A stretch of DNA of 19,103 nt from an uncultured Eggerthellaceae bacterium (GTDB lineage Bacteria; Actinomycetota; Coriobacteriia; Coriobacteriales; Eggerthellaceae). Under the pieces are notes generated by a model. That model saw only the letters and a program-made list of their open reading frames with translations, was not told the origin of the DNA and did not search any database. Below, piece by piece: positions 1 through 7,657 of this stretch. The stretch lies in assembly GCA_934617425.1 (NCBI GenBank), contig CAKTUD010000009.1, forward strand, positions 1-19,103, written 5' to 3'. Positions within the stretch are counted from its first letter, which is position 1; every line of letters begins with the position of its first letter. The position numbers and the translations under genes are program-made.

Positions 1-77
1 TGGTTTCGCGAAGCGAAAGCGTCGCGACAGCGCCCGGCGCGAAGACCCGCGAGCGATGGTTTCGCGAAGCGAAAGCG
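1..77. repeat. 21-bp direct repeat, 56-bp period
   Basis: The 21 bases beginning TGGTTTCGCGAAGCG occur identically at 1-21 and 57-77. Each copy contains a small hairpin: TTTCGC, loop GAA, GCGAAA. The 35 bases between the copies are GC-rich and unrelated. The period of 56 is not a multiple of three, so a coding repeat would change frame between copies. Only two copies are visible and the array may continue to the left of the window. It could be an intergenic hairpin element or part of an upstream gene tail. Confidence 0.6.
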
Positions 78-133
78 CCCGCCTTTTCGCTAGGAGGGGC
101 ATTGCGCAGATGATCGGAGAAAGACCTCGATGA
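2..133 (+). CDS. Possible C-terminal tail of an upstream gene
   Basis: This frame is open from the window edge to TGA at 131-133, which overlaps the ATG of the next gene as ATGA, a common arrangement for translationally coupled genes. The encoded tail is Arg/Ser-rich with no recognisable domain. The two other plus frames are also open to near this point, with stops at 91-93 and 111-113, so the true frame cannot be chosen and the stretch may be non-coding. An alternative in the same frame is a seven-codon leader peptide starting at ATG 110, served by the strong AGGAGGGG at 92-99. Confidence 0.2.
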   Translation, partial: GFAKRKRRDSARREDPRAMVSRSESARLFARRGIAQMIGERPR

Positions 134-1512
134 CCGAACAGCACTTGCAAAGAGCAACCGAAGTGACCGCGGAGAACGTGGCGGTTTATGCCATCGTCGT
201 GCTCATCGCGGCTCTCGGCGCTTTGTCGCAAACAGCGGCGAATCCGATGCTCCCGATGCTTTCGAAGGAATTCGGCGTTGGCCTCGACGCAACCCAGTGG
301 GTTACTACTGGTTACATCCTGGTTATCGGTGTGGTCGTTCCCATCGCCACGTTCCTTTCGCGCAAGGTATGCACGCGTACCCATTTCGTTATCGGCTCGA
401 TTCTCTTCATTGCCGGCTCTGCGCTCAATGCTTTTGCGTGGGATTTCGCTTGTTTGCTTGTAGGACGCGTGCTGCAAGCGACGGCAGTTGGCATTCTCAT
501 GCCGCTTATGCAGGTAATCGCTGTTGTTCGCTTTCCTGAGAGCAAATGCGGCACGGCTATGGGCATAGGTGGTATCGCTTTGGGTTTTGCGCCCAACGTC
601 GGCCCCACGTTCGGAGCTGCGATGGAGTCCGCTTTTGGTTGGCGCAGCTTCTTTTTGCTGCTTTTAGTGCTGAATATCGTGTTGCTGGTGCTTACGCTTG
701 CTCTTGTGCGCCGCGAGCCTGCGAAGTCGCCGGCCGCGCAGTTCGATTTCGTTTCGTTCTTGTTCTCCACGTTGGGCTTCGGCGCGTTGCTGATCGGGGT
801 TTCGATGGCAAGCGGCGCATCGGATCCGCTGCTGCAGGTTTTACTGCCGATGGTTATCGGTGCTTGTTTCGTCGTTCTGTTCATCGTCAGGCAGAAAAAG
901 ATCGAGCAACCGCTCATGCACCTGGAAATCTTTCAGTCAAAACGTTTCGATCGCGGTTTGATCGTCATGATTCTGCATTTTTCGGCCTTCATGGGAATCA
1001 CCATGATAATCCCGCTTTGGGTGCAGAATCTTTGCGGCGGCACGTCGATGGACTCGGGCATGGTCCTTTTGCCGGCCATGGTGGTGGCGCTTGTCATGAA
1101 CCCTGTTGCGGGCATTTTCATGGACCACGTGGGCATTCGTCCGGTAGTGCTGGTTCTCAGCGTGTTCATTTTCGTTGGTGCATTTTTGGAGGTTACGGCA
1201 TCGGAATTGACGCCGCTTTGGGTGATGGCGCTTTACCAGGCCATACGTCAGTTTGGCATCGCGGGCATGATCGGACCTTTGCAAGCGTGGACGCTTGGCG
1301 GCCTCGAGGGGGCGCTTATCTCCGACGGAAGCTCTGCCTGCATTCAGTTTCGACAGATTGGCTCATCGATTGGTGCAGCCATCATGGTCTTGTTGATTCA
1401 AACGATAAGCGCCGCAGGGCTTTCCACGGCATTTCCTTACCAAGTAGCCTTCGCGTTTTCCGCCGCGCTTGTTGCAATCGAAGTCGTTTTGATAGTCAAG
1501 TTTGTCAAGTGA
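130..1512 (+). CDS. MFS drug-efflux transporter, DHA2 (EmrB/QacA) type
   Basis: This 460-residue integral membrane protein is almost entirely hydrophobic, with about 14 predicted membrane spans, the DHA2 count. Family landmarks are visible: WVTTGYILVIGVVVPI in span 2, the GRVLQATAVGILMP segment (motif B region), and GFAPNVGPTFGAAM in span 5, the antiporter motif C (GxxxGPxxG). Members exchange drugs or other amphipathic compounds for protons across the cytoplasmic membrane; the substrate here cannot be read from sequence. The ATG at 130 has GGAG at 116-119 at good distance. No EmrA-like partner follows, as expected for a Gram-positive-type cell envelope. Regulation would lie upstream, outside the window, possibly with coupled translation through the ATGA overlap at 130-133. 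Confidence 0.9.
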   Translation: MTEQHLQRATEVTAENVAVYAIVVLIAALGALSQTAANPMLPMLSKEFGVGLDATQWVTTGYILVIGVVVPIATFLSRKVCTRTHFVIGSILFIAGSALNAFAWDFACLLVGRVLQATAVGILMPLMQVIAVVRFPESKCGTAMGIGGIALGFAPNVGPTFGAAMESAFGWRSFFLLLLVLNIVLLVLTLALVRREPAKSPAAQFDFVSFLFSTLGFGALLIGVSMASGASDPLLQVLLPMVIGACFVVLFIVRQKKIEQPLMHLEIFQSKRFDRGLIVMILHFSAFMGITMIIPLWVQNLCGGTSMDSGMVLLPAMVVALVMNPVAGIFMDHVGIRPVVLVLSVFIFVGAFLEVTASELTPLWVMALYQAIRQFGIAGMIGPLQAWTLGGLEGALISDGSSACIQFRQIGSSIGAAIMVLLIQTISAAGLSTAFPYQVAFAFSAALVAIEVVLIVKFVK

Positions 1513-1526
1513 TTGTCGATTTGCCG

Positions 1527-1544
1527 GCGAGCTGAGCGGCTCGC
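1527..1544 (+). terminator. Weak hairpin after the MFS gene
   Basis: GCGAGC (1527-1532) and GCTCGC (1539-1544) can form a 6-bp stem with a 6-base loop, 14 bases after the MFS stop codon. Only two T residues follow, so this is a poor intrinsic terminator and may just be a chance hairpin. Confidence 0.2.
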
Positions 1545-1584
1545 TTGGTGTAAACGATTCGTCATTCTGTGACTAGCGGGTGCG

Positions 1585-1593
1585 TGATATGCT
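1585..1593 (+). promoter_or_regulatory. Candidate extended -10 promoter for the TPR gene
   Basis: TGATATGCT at 1585-1593 matches an extended -10 (TG, one base, TATGCT). No convincing -35 hexamer is seen, which is tolerated for extended -10 promoters. Transcription would begin near 1600, just upstream of the GGAAGGG ribosome binding site at 1608-1614. That favours the ATG at 1625 over the GTG at 1580 as the start of the next gene. Confidence 0.35.
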
Positions 1594-1624
1594 CTTTCCT
1601 GATAAATGGAAGGGTATTCGGTTT

Positions 1625-4447
1625 ATGGCTCAGATTATGCGAACGGAAGACGGGGCATATCGCTTGTCTCGCGTCGCGATGCTGTTTGGGGTTTCTCGCA
1701 GGATTCTTGACGGCGCGATTCCTAGCGAACTGTCAGAAGCATCGTTCGGTTGGATGCGCGGCGTTCTTCCCATGCCCGAACCAACGGGCTGTTATTTGGT
1801 GGAATTTCTCGATCGTCGCACGGTGCGCGTACTTGGATACGTTGACAGGCGAGGGAATGTTTTCGCTGCTTCGGAGCCGCAGAGCGCGCCATTTGAGGGC
1901 GATCCGATTCTCAAGTTCGAGCATTTTCCGCAAGAAGAAGATGCGCAGCAGATGGAAGATCCTTTGGCGGCAAGCGGTTGCGTCGAGATTTCCGCCGATG
2001 CTGGGCGCGGGGGGCGAAAACCTTCCGCGGCGATAGTAGCGCACTATTATTGCGGCGGGGGGCGTTTCTCGCTCGTCGATTCGTGGTTTGACTTTGGCGA
2101 GAATTCTCGGGGTCTTACCTACGAGGATGCCTTGGCTCGCTGTTTTTTCGCATTCGTGCACCGCTGCAATCTCGGTGGGCTGCGCATCACCGAATGCGGC
2201 TTTGAGGGCGTTGATCGTGCGTTGCGCAAGACGTCGCTTGTGCATGCCCTGCGCTATATCGTGGAAAGCGCTCATCGTGGCGAAGATGCGGCGGGCATCA
2301 AGGTGCCGGCGCTCGTGAGGCACCTTGCTCGCTGGCTTGAGGATGCCCATGTGCTCGATTTGGCGTTTCGAGGCGACGAGCTCAATTTGGTGCAGGCTGT
2401 TGACTACTCGGGTTTGTTCTACATCGTGCCGGCAAATGATGATGCGCTCGCGGTTTCGGGGAATGATCTTGCGGCAATCGAAGCTGCGCTCGATACCTAC
2501 AAGATAATACGCGATGCTTTGGGCAATCGAGCGTTTGCCGCCGAGATGGATGAAGTCTCGCGGCTTGCTTCCAAAGTGCGTCGTCTTTCGATTGCGGACG
2601 TTTCCGGCGCTGATTCGGCGGTGCGCTCCATGCCTTCTTCGCGCATGGAAGCGGAAAGCGCTTTCGACTTGCCTGTTTTCGATGTTGCATTGGGCGAATG
2701 GTCGTGGCGTAGCGCTTTTTCGACGGCGCTCGAATCGATGCTCTCGCCGCATCGCGTAGTGGTGGATTTTCGTGGTGATTTAAGCAGCGGGTCGGTTTGC
2801 GCGGTTGGCGTCGTTCCTTCTTTTCGCTCGATGCCGCTTTCTCATTGGGACGCGGATTCTAAATCGTGGTGTGCATACACGCAGACGCAACGCCAAAAAA
2901 TAGCCGAGGATTATGCGCTTTCTTGCGCTCTTTCGTGCATTGCCTACGCATTTGCGTCTTCCGAACGTATCGCTAATGTCAGTTTCCTCGAAGGTTTTCT
3001 TGACAGCTCGGTAAGCTCGGAAACTTCGTTTGCCGAGGCAAACGAAATCGACCTCGACGCTTCCGGGCGCGGTTTTGCTCTGAAGAGCTATTGTCGTATA
3101 AGCATCGATCGCGATACGTTTTGTCGCGATGGGGATTATCTGCGTGCTGCAGACGACCCGCTATCTTTTTGGTCGCGGATAGGCGGAGAGATTCTTCGCG
3201 ATGCGCCGGTAAACGATATGGTAGACGGTTGGTCCGATGCACTCGAACTGCTGAAAAGCCAAGAAGAATCCTCTTGGCTTTCCGGTGTGGGCGATCGTCC
3301 TGAGATCGTCGATGGTTTGCTTCCCGAGAAGACCCGTGCTCCGCTCGGGGCTCGTTACATGCGCGATTTACGTATAACCTACAGCTCGCGTTGGCGCCGT
3401 AACGCCGAGAGGCTGGCCGACGCTTTGACTGCATCGCAAAGCGATATCGATTTCATTCGCATCGCTCGCTCGATGCAGCAAAAGGCGACCGACCCCTTTG
3501 ATCTCGATGCCCTTGCGCGTGTGATGCGTTCCCTCGTAGACGGCTCGCTTGACGTTTCCGATCAAAATGCAGTCGTGAATTGCTATCTAGGCGAGGATAG
3601 CTACCTGACAGCGCTTGCCTCTATGCGCGAAGCGGTTAGGGAAGAACGCGGGGATGCCCTGTCGCCCGTTATGGGAATCATCGATAAGTCTGAGCGCGCT
3701 GGTCGTTTCGTCGATAGCGCAGAGGTGGTTTACCGCGGCTTCGATACGTACACTGCTCGTTTGCTCTATAACCTTATACGAGCAGGCGAGTTGTGCATTC
3801 CGTCAGATCATTTCGATTTCGGCGGCGACGATGCGGGTAAACGCGTAGAGCTCATTCCCGATTCTCTGTACATGTGTTATTCGACGGCGGCTCATTTTGT
3901 GGAACAGCGTTTTGACGGGTTCGAGCGCGGTATCGAGCTTGCCTGGAGAAGCATACGCATTGCGCCTACGGTGGTGAATGGATATCGTTCGCTTGCGCGT
4001 GCATATGTACTGGTGGGGGATATGCACGCGGCAAAAGAGGTGCTCATCGATGCGCTGCGCATTTGCGTATCGCCGCCGGATATTTCGCTCGTGTATTATC
4101 AACTGGCCTATGCTTGCTGGAAAAACGGTGAATCGCGTTTGGCGGCATTATGCTATCTGAAATCTATTGCGGCTTCACCGGTGGTTGCCCAGCAGGCGGC
4201 AACCGAGCTGCGCAGCCTTATGAGCGAGGAGGAAATCCCCGTGATGGGTTTGCCTGAGGTTGACGCAGGCCTAAAGGCAGCGGGTATCCCCTTGGCTCCC
4301 GATCCAGCCTTGCTTGATGCCGTAAAGGCGGCCGCTACGGCCGCCACCGATGCCGGCATGTTCGATCCTGCCAAGGTTTTTCTCTCGCTTGAGCTGCATT
4401 ATCGCCCCGACGATGTCTTGGTTGATATCTTGAAGTCGCTGGGTTGA
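1625..4447 (+). CDS. Large soluble protein with C-terminal TPR-like repeats
   Basis: This 940-residue protein is not recognised as any named family. It has no signal peptide and no membrane segment, so it is probably cytoplasmic. Residues about 750-855 form helical pairs of tetratricopeptide type (for example GYRSLARAYVLVGDMHAAKE, then VYYQLAYACWKNGESRLAAL), suggesting protein-protein contacts. The first 700 residues contain many Asp, Arg and aromatic residues but no Walker, protease, kinase or nuclease motif that I can see; the start (YRLSRVAMLFGVSRR) faintly recalls a helix-turn-helix but is not convincing. ATG 1625 is preferred because GGAAGGG lies 10 bases upstream; an in-frame GTG at 1580 would add 15 residues but lacks a binding site. 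The stop lies 19 bases from the convergent methyltransferase gene, with no obvious terminator between them. Confidence 0.8.
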   Translation: MAQIMRTEDGAYRLSRVAMLFGVSRRILDGAIPSELSEASFGWMRGVLPMPEPTGCYLVEFLDRRTVRVLGYVDRRGNVFAASEPQSAPFEGDPILKFEHFPQEEDAQQMEDPLAASGCVEISADAGRGGRKPSAAIVAHYYCGGGRFSLVDSWFDFGENSRGLTYEDALARCFFAFVHRCNLGGLRITECGFEGVDRALRKTSLVHALRYIVESAHRGEDAAGIKVPALVRHLARWLEDAHVLDLAFRGDELNLVQAVDYSGLFYIVPANDDALAVSGNDLAAIEAALDTYKIIRDALGNRAFAAEMDEVSRLASKVRRLSIADVSGADSAVRSMPSSRMEAESAFDLPVFDVALGEWSWRSAFSTALESMLSPHRVVVDFRGDLSSGSVCAVGVVPSFRSMPLSHWDADSKSWCAYTQTQRQKIAEDYALSCALSCIAYAFASSERIANVSFLEGFLDSSVSSETSFAEANEIDLDASGRGFALKSYCRISIDRDTFCRDGDYLRAADDPLSFWSRIGGEILRDAPVNDMVDGWSDALELLKSQEESSWLSGVGDRPEIVDGLLPEKTRAPLGARYMRDLRITYSSRWRRNAERLADALTASQSDIDFIRIARSMQQKATDPFDLDALARVMRSLVDGSLDVSDQNAVVNCYLGEDSYLTALASMREAVREERGDALSPVMGIIDKSERAGRFVDSAEVVYRGFDTYTARLLYNLIRAGELCIPSDHFDFGGDDAGKRVELIPDSLYMCYSTAAHFVEQRFDGFERGIELAWRSIRIAPTVVNGYRSLARAYVLVGDMHAAKEVLIDALRICVSPPDISLVYYQLAYACWKNGESRLAALCYLKSIAASPVVAQQAATELRSLMSEEEIPVMGLPEVDAGLKAAGIPLAPDPALLDAVKAAATAATDAGMFDPAKVFLSLELHYRPDDVLVDILKSLG

Positions 4448-4466
4448 TCGCGCTTGCTGCGGCGTA

Positions 4467-5750
4467 TTAGATTATCTGGAAGAGGAAGAATTTGAGATAG
4501 TCGGTTTCAGGCACGCCCCAGAGGATAGGGTGGTCGGGCGCTTGTTGGCGCTCTTCGATTTGACGTAGTTGCACGCCCGCATCGCGTGCAGCGGAAGAGA
4601 GCATTTTCTTGAAACGTTCGGTGTCCATGAAATGACTGCAGCTGCAAGTTGCGAGATAACCGCCACGGGGCAATATCTTCATGGCGCGGTAATTTATATC
4701 CTTGTAGCCTCGCGTCGCCGCCTGGATATTGCGACGGTTTTTGGTGAAGGCGGGCGGATCCAAGATGATGAAATCGTAGTCGTTGCAACGCTGCTGTTCG
4801 AGTTCGGTGAGGAGATCGAATACGTTTGCGCAGGTGAACGACATATTCTCTTCGACGTTATTGAGCTTTGCGTTTTCGCGGGCTTGGTCAATCGCCAGCT
4901 GCGAGATGTCGACGGCGTTCACATGGGCGGCACCGCCGAGCGCAGCGTTTAGCGCAAACGATCCGGTATGCGTGAAGCAGTCGAGCACGCGTTTGCCTTT
5001 TGCCAACTTGCCGACTGCGCGGCGGTTGTATTTCTGATCAAGGAAAAACCCGGTCTTTTGGCCGTTTTCAAAATCGACAAGATAGCGGACGCCGTTCTCG
5101 TTTATCTCGACGGAGGTTTCGTCGCCGCTTTCGCCAAACCAACCTTTGTATTCCTCGATGCCTTCGAGCTTGCGCGTATGCACGTCGTTTCGCTCGTAGA
5201 TGCCACGACAGAAAATTCCGTCCTCGGAAAAGACCTTTAGCAATGCCATGAAGATATCGTTTTTGGCGCGTTCCATCCCTACGGAAAGAACTTGGGCTAC
5301 CAACACGTCTTCGAATTTGTCCACGATAAGCCCTGGAAACCCATCAGCTTCCGAAAAAATCACGCGACAGCTCGAGGTGTCATCGCCCATCGTGGTCTTG
5401 CGCATATCCCAAGCCCAGCGAACCTTGCGTTCCCAAAAACTCGAGTCGAAACGATCGTTTGCGTTGCGAGTGATGAGCCGGATGCGTATCTTGCTGTGCT
5501 GCGAAAGCATGCCCGAGCCAAGATAAGCACCTTTGCGATTCACCACGTCGACTATACTGCCGTTCGGCACATTCGGGTTCGTTGCTCCAAGAGAGTCGGC
5601 GTAGGAGTTTTCCTGAGTGTTGCAGATAGCGCCCGTCGCTGCTTCGAGCGAGACGACTTCGGTGTCGTAAATCCAGGGATGGCCGGCGGCGATTGCACGT
5701 TCGGCTTTTGGCGTGATGCTGGCTTTGGGATAGGGCCGGGCTGTTTTCAT
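4467..5750 (-). CDS. rlmI: 23S rRNA (cytosine-C5) methyltransferase, RlmI family
   Basis: This 427-residue class I SAM-dependent RNA methyltransferase corresponds to the RlmI/YccW group, which makes 5-methylcytosine in 23S rRNA (position 1962 in E. coli). The N-terminal PUA domain starts with GHPWIYDTEV. A central region ends in NGQKTGFFLDQKYNR. The Rossmann domain shows VLDCFTHTGSFALNAA for SAM binding, the catalytic-site DPPAF motif near residue 331, and CSCSHFM with the nucleophile-type cysteines near residue 370. The ATG is preceded by AAGAGGA at proper distance. About 20 residues (roughly 39-61) are inserted in the PUA domain compared with the family as I know it. The start lies only about 23 bases beyond the T-tract of the aspS terminator. 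The exact target base is inferred from the family, not seen. Confidence 0.87.
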   Translation of the reverse strand: MKTARPYPKASITPKAERAIAAGHPWIYDTEVVSLEAATGAICNTQENSYADSLGATNPNVPNGSIVDVVNRKGAYLGSGMLSQHSKIRIRLITRNANDRFDSSFWERKVRWAWDMRKTTMGDDTSSCRVIFSEADGFPGLIVDKFEDVLVAQVLSVGMERAKNDIFMALLKVFSEDGIFCRGIYERNDVHTRKLEGIEEYKGWFGESGDETSVEINENGVRYLVDFENGQKTGFFLDQKYNRRAVGKLAKGKRVLDCFTHTGSFALNAALGGAAHVNAVDISQLAIDQARENAKLNNVEENMSFTCANVFDLLTELEQQRCNDYDFIILDPPAFTKNRRNIQAATRGYKDINYRAMKILPRGGYLATCSCSHFMDTERFKKMLSSAARDAGVQLRQIEERQQAPDHPILWGVPETDYLKFFLFQII

Positions 5751-5773
5751 GCGGTTCCTCTTGTCATGATGCT

Positions 5774-5807
5774 AAAAAAGCCCCGTCAGCGAAAGGGCTG
5801 ACGGGGC
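5774..5807 (-). terminator. Strong intrinsic terminator after aspS
   Basis: On the minus strand a perfect 11-bp stem (5797-5807 with 5780-5790) closed by a 6-base loop is followed by six T residues (complement of 5774-5779). It begins 8 bases after the aspS stop codon. It should end most hisS-aspS transcripts before rlmI. Confidence 0.92.
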
Positions 5808-5815
5808 GTGGCTCG

Positions 5816-7603
5816 TTAAAGCAGTCGCAAGCTGACTTCTTTGAGCTGCTTGCCGGTGACCTCCGAAGGTGCGCCCGTCATCGGATCGGAAGCGCTCGAC
5901 GTCTTCGGGAAGGCGATAACGTCGCGGATCGAATCCTTGCCGGCCAAAAGCATGACCAAGCGGTCGAGGCCGAGCGCAATGCCGCCATGCGGAGGAGCGC
6001 CAAGCTCGAGTGCGTGGATGAGATGACCGAACTTCTCTTCGATCTCCTCATCGGTGAGACCCAAGCGCCGAAGGACGCGCTTTTGCAGCTCGGGGTTGTG
6101 GATACGAATGGATCCGCCACCCATCTCAAAGCCGTCCATGACGATGTCGTAGCTGTAGCTCGAGCAGGCGAGGGGGTCCGTCTCGATCTTGTCCCAATCC
6201 GCCTCGGGGATCATCGTGAATGGATGGTGCTCGGCGGCGTATTTCTTGGTTTCCTCGTCAAGCTTGAACATCGGGAAGTCGACGATCCAAAGAAGCGCAT
6301 GTCCATTGCGCTCGATATTCAGTAGGTTCGCCATATGGAGGCGCAACGCCGAAAGAACGGCGCTCGCCGTGGCGTACGTGTCAGCGGCGAACAGCAGCAA
6401 GTCGCCCGGCTCTACGCCGGCTGCTTGCTTAATGGACGCATGGACGTCGTCGCCCAAGAACTTGATGATGGGGCTTTTACCTGCGAGCTCGGTGTCGGTA
6501 TCGGTGTAGGCGATCCAGGCCATGCCCTTTGCGCCGTTGGCGGCGGCAACTTCGGCAAGCTTCTCAACGTCGCCGCGCGACCAGTTGCCTGCACCCTTGG
6601 CGTTGATGCACTTCACGACGCCGGCGTTTGCAACGGCGGCGGTGAACACCTTAAAGCCGCACTCTGCGACGATGTCGGTGATATCGACAAGCTCCATGCC
6701 GAAACGCACGTCTGGGCGATCGCAGCCAAAGCGGTCCATTGCCTCTTTCCACGGCATGCGCTGGAGCGGGAATTCATGCTCGACGCCGGCTGCGGCAAGC
6801 ACCTCTTGGAAAACACCCTCCATGATGTCCATGACGTTGTTTTCTTCGACGAAACTCATCTCGATGTCGACCTGGGTGAATTCAGGCTGGCGATCGGCGC
6901 GCAGATCCTCGTCGCGGAAGCAACGTGCAATCTGGTAGTAACGTTCGATGCCGCCCACCATCAGCATCTGCTTGAACTGCTGCGGACTTTGCGGCAAAGC
7001 GTAGAATTTGCCCGGATTGGGTCGGCTCGGCACCAGATAGTCGCGGGCGCCTTCGGGGGTGGAATTCGCCAAAATGGGCGTTTCCACCTCAAGGAATCCG
7101 CGCTTGTTCAGGGCGGCGCGGATGGCCTGCGCCACAGTGTGGCGCAGTTTCAGGTTTGCGTACATCTCGGGACGGCGAAGGTCCATGTAGCGCCACTTCA
7201 TACGCGTTGTCTCGTCGGTTTCGATGCCGTCTTCGATTGCGAAGGGAGGGGTGACGGATTTGTTCAGCACCTGGATAGATGTAGCCAGGACCTCGATTTC
7301 GCCCGTGGCCATGTTGGGGTTGACCATGCCCTCGCCGCGCTTACGAACGGTACCGGTGAAACGCAGCACGTCTTCGCGGCCGAAATGCTCGGCTTCGGCG
7401 AACTGCTCGGCCGCGACGCAGTCGGGGTCGACGACGACCTGGGTGTAACCTTCGCGATCGCGCAGGTCGACGAAGATCAAGCCGCCGTGATCGCGCGTGT
7501 GCCAGGCCCAGCCGGCAAGCGTCACTTCGCGACCGGTGTCCTCGCGGCGCAGCTCGCCGCACGTTGCGGTGTGCATGCAAAACTCGTTCAAATAATCCGT
7601 CAT
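5816..7603 (-). CDS. aspS: Aspartyl-tRNA synthetase
   Basis: This 595-residue class IIb synthetase attaches aspartate to tRNA in the cytoplasm and has the usual bacterial length (about 590). The N-terminal OB fold (residues about 25-110) binds the anticodon. The catalytic core shows motif 2 as CFRDEDLRADRQPEFTQVDI and motif 3 as GLDRLVMLLAGKDSIRDVIA, with the bacterial GAD insertion between them. The ATG has AAGGAG upstream. In the OB fold the sequence RDHGG carries His39. In the family, His with Gly here is typical of non-discriminating enzymes that also charge tRNA-Asn, while RDLGS marks the E. coli-type discriminating form. If so, Asp-tRNA-Asn would need the GatCAB amidotransferase, which is not in this window. 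The gene follows hisS by 54 bases and probably shares its transcript. Confidence 0.97.
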   Translation of the reverse strand: MTDYLNEFCMHTATCGELRREDTGREVTLAGWAWHTRDHGGLIFVDLRDREGYTQVVVDPDCVAAEQFAEAEHFGREDVLRFTGTVRKRGEGMVNPNMATGEIEVLATSIQVLNKSVTPPFAIEDGIETDETTRMKWRYMDLRRPEMYANLKLRHTVAQAIRAALNKRGFLEVETPILANSTPEGARDYLVPSRPNPGKFYALPQSPQQFKQMLMVGGIERYYQIARCFRDEDLRADRQPEFTQVDIEMSFVEENNVMDIMEGVFQEVLAAAGVEHEFPLQRMPWKEAMDRFGCDRPDVRFGMELVDITDIVAECGFKVFTAAVANAGVVKCINAKGAGNWSRGDVEKLAEVAAANGAKGMAWIAYTDTDTELAGKSPIIKFLGDDVHASIKQAAGVEPGDLLLFAADTYATASAVLSALRLHMANLLNIERNGHALLWIVDFPMFKLDEETKKYAAEHHPFTMIPEADWDKIETDPLACSSYSYDIVMDGFEMGGGSIRIHNPELQKRVLRRLGLTDEEIEEKFGHLIHALELGAPPHGGIALGLDRLVMLLAGKDSIRDVIAFPKTSSASDPMTGAPSEVTGKQLKEVSLRLL

Positions 7604-7657
7604 TGCTATTTGCTCCTTGGGTACTGCGCTGAAAAGCGCATTTCAAACTGGATTAGT

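Noticed and set aside
1..77. CRISPR-like repeat-spacer pattern
   Set aside because: Only two 21-base copies are visible, the repeat is shorter than usual CRISPR repeats, and no cas gene is present.
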